A DNA stretch of 64,000 nt from the NCBI GenBank assembly GCA_961205875.1, contig OY540817.1, positions 744,001 to 808,000 on the forward strand, written 5' to 3'. Positions within the stretch are counted from its first letter, which is position 1, and every line of letters begins with the position of its first letter. A program made the translations under genes and the position numbers. Source of the stretch: Sialis fuliginosa. Taxonomy: Eukaryota; Arthropoda; Insecta; Megaloptera; Sialidae. The notes under the pieces are model-generated. The model was not told the origin of the DNA. It made no database searches and was given only the letters and a program-made list of their open reading frames with translations. This document shows, piece after piece, positions 11,211-22,394 of the stretch.

Positions 11211-11445
11211 AGAACGATATGTACCTATCTATAATTGCCAGCTAGGTATATTTATAAACAAAAATACTTTAAATATTTCAGTTAGTACCTATAATTTTTG
11301 TAAATGAAATATATTTTTCAAGACATATCTTATATACACTGTTTAAAATTTGTAAACCAAAAATTCATAAAATCTAATATAAAATAAAACACGTTTTCAA
11401 ATATAAAAAGAACAAATATATATTAATTAATATAAATTACATACT

Positions 11446-11939
11446 CTATGACATGTAAATGTTAATAACTGATGGTCCCGGACCACCTTTATTTGTGGTG
11501 CGGTGTGCACCACCGCGACCATTTTTAAACGAACCGCGGTGTGCAACACCGCGACCACGTTTATAAAAACCGCAAGAACCGCGGTATGCGCCACCGCGAC
11601 CACGTTTACTACCGCGGTGTGGCCCGGCACCACCTTTAAAATTTATCCAATAGTTTTTTTTTTTTTTTTATTTGTTTGTTTTTCTGGTTCATTCTCTCTG
11701 AAACAAGAAAATATAAATATTACATAACTACTTACAAAAAAATTACAAAAAACTGCTTACTTAATTATTTTTTTTTCGGATTTTTCATTTGTAGAAGATT
11801 TATTTTCTATTTCGTTTCTGAAAAATAGTTTTTTTTAAATAGACATTGTATCATTAATAAACTATATAAATAAATTAAATTAAATTATTAAAACTTACAT
11901 ATCTGGCATTTTCTCGTCCACGACTTTTTCGTTTTCCAT
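11446..11939 (-). CDS. Gene B: phase-2 microexon family member with RGG-rich tail
   Basis: Exons on minus are 11939-11899 (41 nt), 11817-11761 (57 nt) and 11697-11446. Donors GTAAGT and GTAAGC and TTTCAG acceptors are canonical, and both introns are phase 2. The start is MENEKVVDEKMPD, then Lys/Glu/Asn-rich sequence, then a poly-Lys run coded by A16. One extra base in that run gives NYWINFKGGAGP and an open frame to TAG through repeated G(R)G units such as KRGRGGAYRG and KRGRGVAHRG, ending VINIYMS. As written the frame stops just after the A run; exon 3 is 252 nt and needs 253. RGG-like tails are known to bind RNA or protein, but a role here is inference. No signal peptide. The first 14 coding bases are identical to gene C. 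Confidence 0.6.
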
Positions 11940-11965
11940 TTTTTAAATCAATGAAATGTTTTATT

Positions 11966-11980
11966 AAATTTCATTTGTTC
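11966..11980 (-). promoter_or_regulatory. Upstream motif shared by genes B and C
   Basis: On minus, GAACAAATGAAATTT lies 27-41 bases before the ATG of gene B. Gene C has GAACAAAAGAAATTT 43-57 bases before its ATG. It may be a conserved 5' leader or promoter element, or simply residual similarity of young paralogues. Confidence 0.4.
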
Positions 11981-12380
11981 TTTAATTTTTTTAAACGATG
12001 CCTTTGATCTAACTTGATTTTAAAAAGTTTAAAAATTCAAGTTTTAAACCATTTTTTAAAATATATAATTGGTTTGAATCTTGAATGAAGCGTCACCTGT
12101 TTATAATTTTGTATGTCTCAAAATGTTTGTCTGTTTTGAAAATTGTTAAAGAGATATATAAAATAGAAGATATCACAAAATGTGAAAATTATCACATAAT
12201 TATCGTCAGACAGGTATGTCAACATAATACTTATGATATACTTTTGATTTGAAACCATTATTTTAGGGAATTGTTTGGTGAATTTTAAATGTAATTGTTA
12301 TTTCGTATTAAAATTTAAAGTGTTTCAAAACAGCTGTTAATATAATGATGGAATGAATTAAAATTAATGACATTCGATTA
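11981..12380. other. AT-rich upstream region of gene B
   Basis: No frame or repeat is recognised. It should contain the gene B promoter. No clear TATA element was fixed. Confidence 0.4.
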
Positions 12381-12590
12381 TACCGGGTGTTCCAGTTTAT
12401 TTTTGTTGTGCAATGGCTGTATTTGCCCTGTTCGTTTAACTCGTTCCGTTAAACGAACAAATGATTTTCTGGAAGGGTGTTGTCTACCAGGATATCTTTC
12501 ACCATAAAGGCGACTTGCAGCAGCAGTGTTTTTTTGGCACTCACCTAAGTCCATGAGCATATCGATAGCTTCTTCGTTAGAGTATAACAT
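12378..12590 (-). pseudogene. DUF4817-type transposase N-terminus
   Basis: The minus frame MLYSNEEAIDMLMDLGECQ continues with AAASRLYGERYPGRQHPS and SFVRLTERVKRTGQIQ. This is the characteristic (Y)xxERYPxRxxP helix-turn-helix domain found at the start of these transposases. About 70 residues remain before the frame runs into the terminal repeat, so the DDE catalytic domain is absent. Related pieces are at 20874-21194 (N-terminus) and 37045-37385 (C-terminus). Confidence 0.75.
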
Positions 12591-13190
12591 AATTACGATA
12601 AAAGTAGATATTTATTTTTACGTGGCACGCAAAGAATTAACTGAACTTTGTGTACGAGAAGCCAATTTGACACAACATAACATAGCAAATATTTTTCGAA
12701 TTTTTTTTTTCTCAAATAAGCCTACTTATAAAATCAGAATAATATGGGTAAGTGTAAGAATATATCATTCATATTTCATTTAATTCTTACTTTTATTTTC
12801 TTAAATAGGCTTAAACAATTGTTTTGTAATTTTATTATTAAAAAAATAGTTCATTTGTTTTCTGAATTCAATTGTTTATTGCGTATTATTCGTACATACC
12901 ATAGAGAAACAGGAAAAGTCTTATTATTTCTGTAACGGTTAGCGTTACAAAAAAAATTTCTTAACAAAAGTTGTTAATTTTAATATATTTTTTAAGATAA
13001 AGTACTAATTGATATATCATACCATTTAAATTTTTTGAAATATCCCCAATTGAACTTTTGTATTTTTGATACGTCGCGTCTGATACTTTAAACTATCGAA
13101 ATCTCAAATGTCCATACATCATTAGAAAGTACATTATTTCTACTTTCTAAATTAAAAACATAGTGGACGGGTGGTCTGGAACACCCGGTA
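12381..13190 (-). mobile_element. Short TIR transposon with HTH-transposase remnant
   Basis: TACCGGGTGTTCCAG at the left is matched by its exact complement CTGGAACACCCGGTA at the right, 810 bp apart. This terminus style is common for insect mariner-related elements encoding a DUF4817-type helix-turn-helix transposase. The element is internally deleted and keeps only the transposase N-terminus. Confidence 0.8.
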
Positions 13191-13914
13191 TATGAAATTA
13201 TGTATTATTTATGGTATGTATTATTTGATTTTTTAATTATACATTTATTAAAATTTGTTAAATGTAATATAACATGTTATTTTTTGCTTCTTTTAGATTT
13301 ATTATGTTTTCTCTTAAAGGAAAACTGAAAATAATAATTCTATAGTATAGCTGTAGGACAGATTTGTATAACATATTAATTTGAAATAGAAACAGAAGAT
13401 ATCGGATGACATTTCATTAAACTATAACAATCAGATTTTAAAGTTGCTAATTATTGAAAATCGTTTATAAAGGTATTTGTATATTTGTTATTTGTATTTG
13501 TATTATTTCGATCTATTCGTTGAGTCTTTCAGCAATGGAAATCCAAGTAGGGACAGTAAAACCTCTATAATTCAAGATAAAGAGGTTCTCGACTTGAAGA
13601 GAGTTTCATGTTATAAAAATTGCAAGAACCCACCTCCTGTGTATCCCTGACATTAGGGGTTGAATGAAATTTTTTTAAAGACTCGAAATAATGAAACTTG
13701 CAGTAGTTTTCTTTTTGGATCTCATGATAGCGACTGAATGCAGAATAAAACAAATGTCTTACATAAATGTATGATACAAAATTAATGGCATATGTTAACA
13801 GTTTATGTATTGTATTGTATTGATAACATTTAATCCGAGAAATATTTGACACTTATTTCGTGATACAAGTATCAAAGTATTTTTGTCGCAATTCTTTTTG
13901 GTGTAAACAGTATA
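13191..13914. other. AT-rich DNA with a half Tigger terminus
   Basis: ACAGTAAAACCTCTATAATT at 13555-13574 looks like one Tigger-type end, without a convincing partner. A 95-codon minus frame at 13565-13852 has no recognisable features and is probably chance. Confidence 0.45.
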
Positions 13915-14557
13915 CAGTAAAAGCTCTTTATTCGCGGGGTATATGTTCCATAAATATTCCGCGAATACAGAAACCGTGAATACGGAATGGTAATTTATAT
14001 GGGATTATAGGGGATACGTTCCTAGGTGACAAAATAAATAAACAAATACAATATAAAAAAATCAATTTAATTGAAGTTTTTGACCATATTGATTAATTAT
14101 TATTTTCAGGCTTAGGCAATGGTTTAAAGAATTTTGTAATTTTTTCTTGCTTGGCAGTTTTTAAAAGCTCCATCAATTCAGATCAATATATTTCCTAAAG
14201 GGCTTAGTGAATCAATTTAATATTTTATCTATTGCATAAGAATGCTATTGGGAACATTCCAACCAATTATCATATATTTGGTAGCATTTTGAAATACATC
14301 CCATACATCCTTAACAACATACTTTAGGCAAAGTTGTAATAAGGTCTATTTTACTTTTTTATTAGTCCATTTGACGGCGTTTACAAAGGATATTGGGTTG
14401 GATACCTATTAGAATCCTTTTTATTATTATGTATGTACTGATTAGATCCGCGACTAAAGAAATCTTTAGCCGCGAATATAGGAATCGGGTCGCATTTTTT
14501 TAATCCGCGAATAGTGACAACGCGAATGAAGGAAGCGCGAATAAGGAGTTTTTACTG
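13915..14557. mobile_element. Tigger/pogo-type MITE, 643 bp
   Basis: CAGTAAAAGCTCTTTATTCG at the left pairs with CGAATAAGGAGTTTTTACTG at the right, flanked by TA on both sides. Sub-terminal inverted copies of CGCGAATA-type sequence extend the arms. There is no transposase frame. Confidence 0.85.
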
Positions 14558-14781
14558 TATGCTATTTAGTGTCAGACGTTAGACATAAATGTTGCGATAG
14601 AAGTATCCTGGTGTAAACAAGGCTTAAGACACACCAATATAGTATTATATTTCATTTAAAATAACAACTGTATCGTATTACATTTACAATAAAAATTGAC
14701 TACCTGAAATAAATTTTAAGAAAAAAATTATTAACAATGTTTTATAATGTAAAAAAATAAATTTATTAAAAAAAAAGACAA

Positions 14782-15618
14782 TTAATAAAACGTCATGTTG
14801 TAGACATGCCCTCCTCCTCCTCTGTTTCCTCCGTTGCCTCTATTTTTGGAACCTCCACGCTTACCGCGAGGCCCTTTGAAATTAATTTTATTTTTTATTT
14901 TTTTCATGGCCTCGCCGTAAGCCGCCCAATAAATTTTGTTTTGTTGTTTTCTGTAAAATAAAAAATTATAGATGAAATGAATGAATGGCTCTTAATACAA
15001 TTTAAATAATTATATATTTTTTATATGTTTAATTATATACTCACTTGGTATTTTCGATTGGTTTTTCTCTGAAAAAAATAAAATAAAAATTATTTATACA
15101 ATATTTATTTATTCAGGGTTTTTGCTACGTCAATACAAATAATTTAATGCAAATTAGAACGGGTCATTTGGAAATAATTTAAGCAAAATAAGTATATGAG
15201 TGCAACAGTTTTTTATATAGGTCATTTTAGTAAATTTTTGTGGTACTTTGTGAAGATCCTACCAAAAATATGGCTGCACTTTAATATTTGAAAAAGTATA
15301 ATATTGTGAAAAAATTGATTCTTTAAAAAATAATTTTAAAAACCTAGCAGAAATGATTTAAAAAAAATGCTCTTTTTTTATAAATATTTTAAAATATTTG
15401 TATAGCCGTATCAAATACCCTGTATATAAAAACAATACCCTAATATTATAAAATATACTTACAGCTCTCCTTTTCTTGGAGGCTCCTCTTTTTTTTCAAT
15501 ATTTTCGCCTTTTTGAGTTCTGGAAAGTATATATTTTTTTAAATAAACCTATTTGTATAATATAAATACTCGTGAATATAAATAAAAACACTTACACATC
15601 CATATTTTCGTTTTCCAT
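14782..15618 (-). CDS. Gene C: phase-2 microexon family member, intact
   Basis: Four exons on minus, 15618-15596 (23 nt), 15519-15463 (57 nt), 15068-15045 (24 nt) and 14950-14782, join into an uninterrupted 90-residue frame. Donors are GTAAGT, GTAAGT and GTGAGT, and acceptors end CAG. All three introns are phase 2. The protein starts MENENMDVTQKG, is Lys/Glu-rich through residue 36, then has KIYWAAYGEAMKKIKNK, followed by a Gly/Arg-rich tail (GPRGKRGGS, GNGGNRGGGG) and ends YNMTFY. There is no signal peptide or hydrophobic segment, so it is probably cytoplasmic or nuclear (inference). A TATAAA lies about 60 bases before ATG on minus, and AATAAA lies just past the stop. Exon 2 has exactly the length of exon 2 of gene B. 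Function is unknown. Confidence 0.72.
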
Positions 15619-15660
15619 TTTTTTTTATACTAAAATTACTTTCAATTATTTTATATCAAC

Positions 15661-15675
15661 AAATTTCTTTTGTTC
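15661..15675 (-). promoter_or_regulatory. Upstream motif shared by genes B and C
   Basis: On minus, GAACAAAAGAAATTT lies 43-57 bases before the gene C ATG, just downstream of a TATAAA at 15678-15684. It corresponds to 11966-11980 in front of gene B with one mismatch. Confidence 0.4.
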
Positions 15676-15965
15676 TATTTTATAAAGAAAAACAAACTAG
15701 ATTATTTTATTTAAAATTGTCAATTCGATTTTCAAACAAATAAGATTCATATCTTTAATGTTCTGTGGTGTTGCCACTAATTATTTTAGTAAAATATCTT
15801 CTGATCACGTGAAAATATAATATTAATTATGATTAAAAATAAATTTATTTTATTATAATTTGAATAATTTTTCAGTAAATTTCTTTGTTAGCCATTTATA
15901 ATTTTTATTTTTTTATTTATTTATTAATTATTATAATTTATATAATCAATCGCAATCACACTCAC

Positions 15966-16230
15966 GTCAATACCAAAAATAGAATCTGATATAATGCTTT
16001 CATTGCGTTGCGGTGTGGGTTTCTGCGGTTCGTTGATGTGAGACGGTTTCGGGGGCTCTGATGTAGGTGGCCCTCGCGGCTTACGATCCCTCTTTGCTCC
16101 AATCTTGTCGGGATTGAAGTTCTCGGGTTTGCCTCTGTATTTTGGCGCGATCTTCTTGATCTCGTCCATGGAATACACCTTCGCTTGGTTGTCCATTTTG
16201 CGTTGTTTACGGTTGTTTTGTAAGCTTTTT
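15966..16230 (-). CDS. Exon of an unidentified conserved-looking gene
   Basis: The minus exon is bounded by GGTAGCAG at 16231-16238 and by a strong GTGAGT donor at 15965-15960. From an ATG at 16196 it encodes 77 residues beginning MDNQAKVYSMDEIKKIAPKY, then RGKPENFNPDKIG, a Pro/Lys-rich linker (PPKPSHINEPQKPTPQ) and RNESIISDSIFGID, where the phase-0 donor falls. The frame is also open upstream of the ATG to the acceptor. GC content and residue balance are well above the surroundings, so this looks like a genuine host-gene exon. YSMDEIKK resembles a short helical binding motif followed by disorder, but I cannot name the protein. No later exon could be placed to the left. Confidence 0.6.
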
Positions 16231-16625
16231 CTGCTACCAGTTACCGAAAATTTAATGAAAAAAACGGCGACTTTATTTACAGCACCAAAAGAATATTCTC
16301 TGGCACATTGCGTTATAGAAGATTTTCGGATGGGGGCTGGAATTGCAGTTACATTCAGGTAAAATATTTAAATAATCCAGGCATATGGAGTGTGTTTTTC
16401 ATTAGATAAATATGCACCCTCCTTTTTCTAACTATTCCACTATAAAAAAGTTTCTGACAACTAAATTCAAATTAAATAAATAATAAAATACATAAATAAT
16501 TATAGACAGATTCTAGGTAACACAAATTTACGTTTTGTGGTCTATTGACTGGGGGGTACAGGTAGGTTAAATGATATAACCCTTAACCTCTACAGCGGGC
16601 GTGGACTGTTTTTGATCGTATAATG

Positions 16626-18343
16626 GTATAGGGTCAATCCATATGAACTGGTCCAGCACTGGTTGCTCGATCATTCTAAAAAAAATTGATTTTTTGTGTG
16701 TAATTACCCTAACATGTTGGTAGTTCGAAACGACCATTATTTTAATTTTATTGTTTTTTGTTTTCGCGTGACGGCCATATTTGTTCTACGGGTCGCATCA
16801 TTATTTGTACTTTAAAGGGTTAGCGGAAACTAAAATATCTCAGCTTCTATTAAACCTTTCAATACGGGACTAAAAGCAAATTATTCAGAATAAAACGGGC
16901 TACAAGATTACTTCTGAACATTTTCACCTAAATGTTATCCTAAAGGGTGAATGTTCAGCCTTAATTCTTAGTTCTATTTTTGAAAAAATCCCATTTTCAA
17001 GGGGATGTTTTTGCAAGAAGGGGAAAAGTCAACAAGTCGAATTATTTTTTACAAATAGGTGGGTACTAGTTGTATTCACACACCAAAGTTCAACTCTGAG
17101 ACTTGCCGCCCTTTATTTTAAAAAATTCTCAAAATTTAAAAATTCGAGAAAATGGCACTTTTCAAAGCTAAATAACTCTGGTGGGGGACCAGATAAAAAT
17201 CTGAAATTTTAGGCCATAATAGTACTACATAATGGTATTATGTACCAAAAAATTTGAGATTGAGATTTGACTACAAGCAGTGGTATTGCAACTACAAAAA
17301 TGCATGTTTCAATGAGCGTATACATGTGGTGATTTTGTTTCAATAATAATTAAAACATGTTATATCTTTGTTATGAGTTACTTTAAGTTATTATATGTGT
17401 TATAAATTTTTAAAGCTGACCTAATTTTTTATCTTAAAATAAAATATATATAGGGTGTCACCTTTGAGAAACAAAAGTTGACATCATTTCCGGTTCAACC
17501 GGAAGTGACAGAAAATAAAAAATGAGATTTTAAAAACATTTAGAAAAAATACAATTTTTTTCTTCATTCAAGCATTGTTCATTTTCCAAGAAAAAAAAAG
17601 ATAGTAATAGATATTATATTAATGTTGACACTCTGTATTAACATATGAACTCCTATTGAATATTGTGGTTGCAATATCACTGCCTGTAGTTAAATCTCAA
17701 TCTCAAAAATTTTGGTACGTAATACCATTATGTAGTACTATTATGGCCTAAAATTTCAGATTTTTATCTGGTCCCCCACCAGAGTTATTTAGCTTTGAAA
17801 AGTGTAATTTTCTCAAATTTTCAAATTTTGAGAATTTTTTGAAATAAAGGGGGGCAAGTCTCAGAGTTGAACTTTGGTGTGTGAATACAACTAGTACCCA
17901 CCTATTTGTAAAAAATAATTCGACTTGTTGACTTTTCCCCTTCTTGCAAAAACATCCCCTTGAAAATGGGATTTTTTCAAAAATAGAACTAAGAATTAAG
18001 GCTGAAATTTCACCCTTTAGGATAACATTTAGGTGAAAATGTTCAGAAGTAATCTTGTAGCCCGTTTTATTCTGAATAATTTGCTTTTACTCCGATGTTG
18101 AAAGGTTTTATAGAAGCTGAGATATTTTAGTTTCCGCAAACCCTTTAAAGTACAAAAAATGCTGCGACCTGTAGAACAAATATGGCCGTCACGCGAAAAC
18201 AAAAAACAATAAAATTAAAATAATGGTCGTTTTGAACTACCAACATGTTAGGGTAATTACACACTAAAAATCAATTTTTTTTAGAATGGCCAAGCAACCA
18301 TTTAATTTAATTTTGGACCATTTCATATGGATTGACCCTATAG
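16626..18343. repeat. 1.7-kb foldback palindrome
   Basis: TATAGGGTCAATCCATATGA at the left is mirrored by its complement at the right. The arms, each about 680-700 bp, match almost throughout: for example the CGCGTGACGGCCATATTTGT region at 16766 mirrors 18178, and GGTCCCCCACCAGAGTTATT mirrors the 17180 region. A roughly 300-bp unmatched centre holds no frame. It lies upstream of the 15966-16230 exon on minus and would fall within an intron if the exons near 18.4 and 19.2 kb belong to that gene. It resembles a foldback transposon or inverted duplication. Confidence 0.9.
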
Positions 18344-18371
18344 TAAATTTATAATAAGTTAAACTACTCAC

Positions 18372-19189
18372 AGTTTGTCCTGCTTGGTGGTTCCGGGACT
18401 GCATCGAGTGAATTGTATTAAGGTTAGGAGAAAAGGGGATGATGGAAATACAGTTTCACTTTTAACAATACACAAAACACATAACATAAAATAAAAGATA
18501 ACTTAAAATTTATTCACTTTTAATTGTTATGGTAAATAAGATATATGTATATCACAAAGGTGTGATAAAATAAAAAATATATTCTAATTTTAATGCACAA
18601 AGGGTGCAAACTGTGCGGATAGTTTATTTATAAGTAATAAGGGCATTAGCAAATGCTACTTAATGCTGCCTTTTCAATACTGTTCTGATTTAAATCTATT
18701 GCACGAAAACCAACATGTTTGCTCCTAACAAGAAATAACATGTAAAACTATAAAAATAAAATTAATTATAAACTTTATTTGGCAGTGGCGCCACCATTGA
18801 CTATACCCGTAGTTAAAGGTTAAAATCTGAATATTACGTTCTCGTAACTTTCCTTTGAAGTGATGAGTGTTTTAGTATCTTCTTGTGAATTCGTATTTTG
18901 TTTCGCTTTGTGTTTTTTCTTTTATATTACTGGTGTACTGTGATTATTGTTTTATTTTTGGGACGTTTCTCTTATTTTATTATCTATTTATTTTACGAAA
19001 TAATGCATAATTACATGTATGTACCTATTTACTATACACATAAAGTTAGCAATATGTCATGTTTGTATTTTTTTTAAAGAATATTTGTAAATAAACACAA
19101 AACTAGATCTAATCTAATTAGTAAATAAATTAATTTGTAAAACATACCTGCCACCCAATTTCTTGTATGTGTAATTGCTGGACATTCAT
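18372..19189 (-). CDS. Candidate two-exon gene start, unidentified
   Basis: On minus, ATG at 19189 opens a 42-nt exon (MNVQQLHIQEIGWQ) ending at a GTATGT donor (19147). A 27-nt exon at 18398-18372 (SRNHQAGQT) lies between GATGCAG and GTGAGT. Both are phase 0 and join in frame. The exons are short and were picked by splice sites and composition, so the call is tentative. Joining on to the 15966-16230 exon would place a stop after eight codons, so either they are different transcripts or the upper exons would be a leader there. Confidence 0.3.
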
Positions 19190-20873
19190 TTTTTAATTAG
19201 TTTTTTTTATAAAACACGGCACAAATAAAATAAATACCAATTTTGAAGTTTTTGATTTTTTTTTAAATTTTGTATTACGGAAAAATCTTATAAAACGCAT
19301 TTCATTAGAAGCGTCATATACTACTTTATATTTGTGTAAAATTTCAATACTATCTTTAGTAACAAAAAAGTTATCGATTTTTGGTCCGAAACAGACCTTT
19401 ATTTTCCACAGTTTTTTACACGTTATTTAAAACACCGTAACGAAGGTGTATACAAAAAATCAGCTAACTGCTAATTTTTTCGCAGATTGAATGAATTAAT
19501 ATCTAAAATTGCTGGACTACAAGTCAATTTTGTATTATTTGCCTCACAAATATTTTTTTTCTTGTATTTATTTGAGTAATACAAACGTTACCGAGAGAAA
19601 GACCTCGATTTTTCCGTTGCTGCGTGTAGTATGGATCTCCCGCTTACTTGTTACAAATCACACAAAGATCATTAAAGTTGAATTGGGCATGCCATGTTGT
19701 CTGTTTGTTTCTGAAGGTGATAAATTATGTTGATTTGCTTTCTTTTTTTTAGCTGCAGTAATATTTTATACTATTACATAAGATTTGTAACAGCTATCAC
19801 GCACTTTAAGGCTTCCAACACTGTTCAAATTTTGTTGTTTTCCATCATCCCTTTTATTTTATTTGGAGATTAGCATTTATTATAGTTTGAACACTTTTTT
19901 GTTTCACTATTTATATCTTTTATGCAAAAGAAACACGTTCTCATTATGATTTATTTGAGGTTGTGTTTTTGTTAATATTATTTTTTAATTTTATGTAGAA
20001 TGTTGTATTTTATAAAATTATTCTGATCTTCGAAAATATCAATTCTTTTATCAGTAGTTAAAAATTCGAGTTAGCGAGGTCGCTAAATTACTCCCCTCGC
20101 AGTAACTTGGTACATCTATATATTAAGTTACGATCTCATAAAAAATGACAAAAAATAGTAAACTTTGAATGGCTATAGCTTAGCCAATTTTCACCGAAAT
20201 TTTTTTTTCGACTCACCATTTTGACGTACGTGATCTCTTTTTTTTATTCAAAGCATACCCTATACCTATCTTTACTCAGAAAAAAGTTATAAGCAATTTA
20301 GTAGAAATTTGTGACTGATATTTTTTCGATTTGTTTTTTAAATATTTCTTGCTTAATTTTTTAAATACATTCATTTTTATGCGAAATTCAATTTTCTACA
20401 AAAAATTATCTAGTAAAATTGTCCTATTCTGCTTAATTTTCAAGTTATATTTAAAACATTGTTTTGTCAAACAAATATATAAAACAATAAAAATCCTTTA
20501 ACGCAATTGTTCCTTTCTACCTCTTATTTTCCGGTATAATCAATAGCCTATTAACTGGCACTCAAAGTTTAGGAAAAATTACAATTCCTAAATGAAAATG
20601 TACTATTAATTTAGTATTACAATAATTTACAGACTTATTATACAAATTATAATATTTTGTTTAAAAATGCGCATAGTACATAAATTTTTATTTATGAAAA
20701 GTAATTTTTCTTATTTGAGTTCCAGTTGACTCAGTGAATAAAAAATGTTTGAAGAAAGAAGCATCTTCTTGCATTTTATTTCTGGTCCAATTACGAAATT
20801 GTAAATGCTTTATAAAATCGCTATCACTTAATTAATTCCTAGTGCATTTGAATGTGATATGATGAAATTTTTT
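19190..20873. other. AT-rich intergenic DNA
   Basis: No gene is supported. GAAGGTGTATACAAAAAATC near 19444 with CAGCTAACTGCTAATTTTTTCG resembles the arm of the foldback at 42211-42770. A 74-codon plus frame at 19509-19733 is unremarkable. Confidence 0.45.
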
Positions 20874-21194
20874 TTAAGATTCGACCAATTCTAGTCTATT
20901 TATTTCTACTAATGAGTTCACTTCTCTCCGACTAATATGGGGATCGTCAATCGTTGCCAGCACAACAGATATATAATTTCTTTCGTTCTTAACATTTTTA
21001 ATTCGTTCACGTTTTTCATATTGTACATTGCCGGTTTCCACAAATTTATCAAGCAGGTTTTGGAAGCTATCAACTTTAGGGAGCCTTCGTTCAGAATACC
21101 GTTGGTGGTAAATTCTATTGGCAATCAAACAATTTTTTTCCGACTCACCCAAAACAAAAATCATGTTTACAAGTTCTTTTTTATTAAAATTCAT
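20874..21194 (-). pseudogene. DUF4817-type transposase N-terminal fragment
   Basis: The 106-codon minus frame starts MNFNKKELVNMIFVLGES. It contains ANRIYHQRYSERRLPKVD, FQNLLDKFVETGNVQ and TIDDPHISRREVNSLVE. These are the two helix-turn-helix blocks (YxxRYxxRRxP and DPHISxRE) that open this class of mariner-related transposase. The catalytic part is missing. It belongs to a different subfamily from the 12.4-kb fragment. Confidence 0.7.
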
Positions 21195-21798
21195 TTTGAA
21201 AAACTAATACTACAAATAAAAACTGATGGTCGATAAATGCGAGAAATGTTTGTTTGACGTTTGTGCTAACAAACAGTAATAATCGTTGAGGAGGGAAGGG
21301 GAAGGGACAAATTAATGTCTGCTGGGAAGTCCCTTGCAGCCATCATTTTCGGTTTGGAAAAAAATAAAAAAATGTCCAATTCTAATTCTACATTTAACAT
21401 CCTTTATTCGTGCTATAATTTTTTTATTTACTTCGGAGCCCCCTACAGGCGCCAAAGAAATAGGGTCAAATTCTACTGGTTTAGATCTACATTTTGTTAC
21501 CACACATGCCTTAGTAAAAAAAATAATTTTATGCTTAGCTTTAGTTCCGTGGTACTCCCTCTAAAAAAATTAATTTTTCAATTTTTTTTACATTTTTATC
21601 TAGCAGGCACAACTTCATATGTTTAGTAAAATTTTCAAGTTTGTAGCTGATATAGTTTACGAGATATTATGCTTTAACTAGAAAGAACGGACGGGCGTAC
21701 AGACAGACGACAAAGTAAGATAGAGTTTCTTTGGAACCTTAAATGACAACTATATAATTATATCGATAAATTGCTTGATAGAACGATACGATATATTG
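21195..21798. other. Repeat-derived intergenic DNA
   Basis: The stretch around 21680-21745 (GAACGGACGGGCGTACAGAC, then TTTGGAACCTTAAA) is the tail of a common dispersed insect repeat. A similar tail occurs at 49665-49735. Overlapping frames on both strands at 21312-21626 carry no recognisable domain. Confidence 0.45.
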
Positions 21799-22310
21799 TC
21801 AGAACACGCCTGGTGTGTTCTCAGCACTGAATGGGTTAAACATTTCACTAGTCATCCTAGCTTTTCTTTGATTCATATAAAATACAGGCAAAGATTTTTC
21901 ATTTTTTAAAGATCGAGGTTTCGCAGATTTGCCAATTATAACGAGAGGTAATTTACAAGTACTAGAGGCATTAGAACATGCCATTACTGTTACAGCTTCT
22001 TTACATCCCTTTGTACCAGCCGGCGATTATTTTGTTTTTTCACATAAGGTTATTTTAGATAATAAGTTATAAAAAAGTCGACATTCATCAGCATTAAATA
22101 CTTGATGAGGTGTCAGTCCCTCTTTTTCGACATAATTTACAAATTTTTCTTTGAACGGATTCACAGCTTCTGAATCAGCTGATAACTTTTCACCATAAAT
22201 CGCTTTTGATGAGATTCCGTAATTGTTTTTCCAACTTCTTAACCATCCATTACTAGCAGTAAATGTGTTATCCTCGTTAATTATGCACTAAATTTTAATG
22301 GTTTGGTTTT
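21799..22310 (-). pseudogene. Tigger/pogo DDE transposase fragment
   Basis: On minus the frame reads NEDNTFTASNGWLRSWKN (CENP-B-type HTH end), then LTPHQVFNADECRLFYNLL, in which FNADE is the first catalytic aspartate block of DDE_1 transposases. It continues to VMACSNASSTCKLPLVIIGK and PRSLKNEKSLPVFY, the usual Tigger continuation. Stops interrupt it (for example just after the region coding for LCEKTK) and the second and third catalytic acids are gone. Together with the two Tigger-type MITEs it shows that this superfamily was active here. Confidence 0.75.
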
Positions 22311-22394
22311 AATCATGAGTCCAGAAATAGGTATTCTTGAAGCACGTGCCGTTTTAACTATATCCACACAGCCTTGTTGATGTTATTGTATCGT

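Noticed and set aside
11427..11727. Frames on both strands rich in AVVHTA or TTATTF repeats
   Set aside because: Shadows of the GGTCGCGGTG repeats in gene B's last exon.
13565..13852. 95-codon minus-strand gene
   Set aside because: No domain, start context or splice support. It overlaps a half transposon terminus and matches random expectation for AT-rich DNA.
16230..18372. Joining the 18.4- and 19.2-kb exons to the 15966-16230 exon as one coding gene
   Set aside because: The phase-0 junction would give a stop after eight codons of the third exon. The exons are therefore reported separately.
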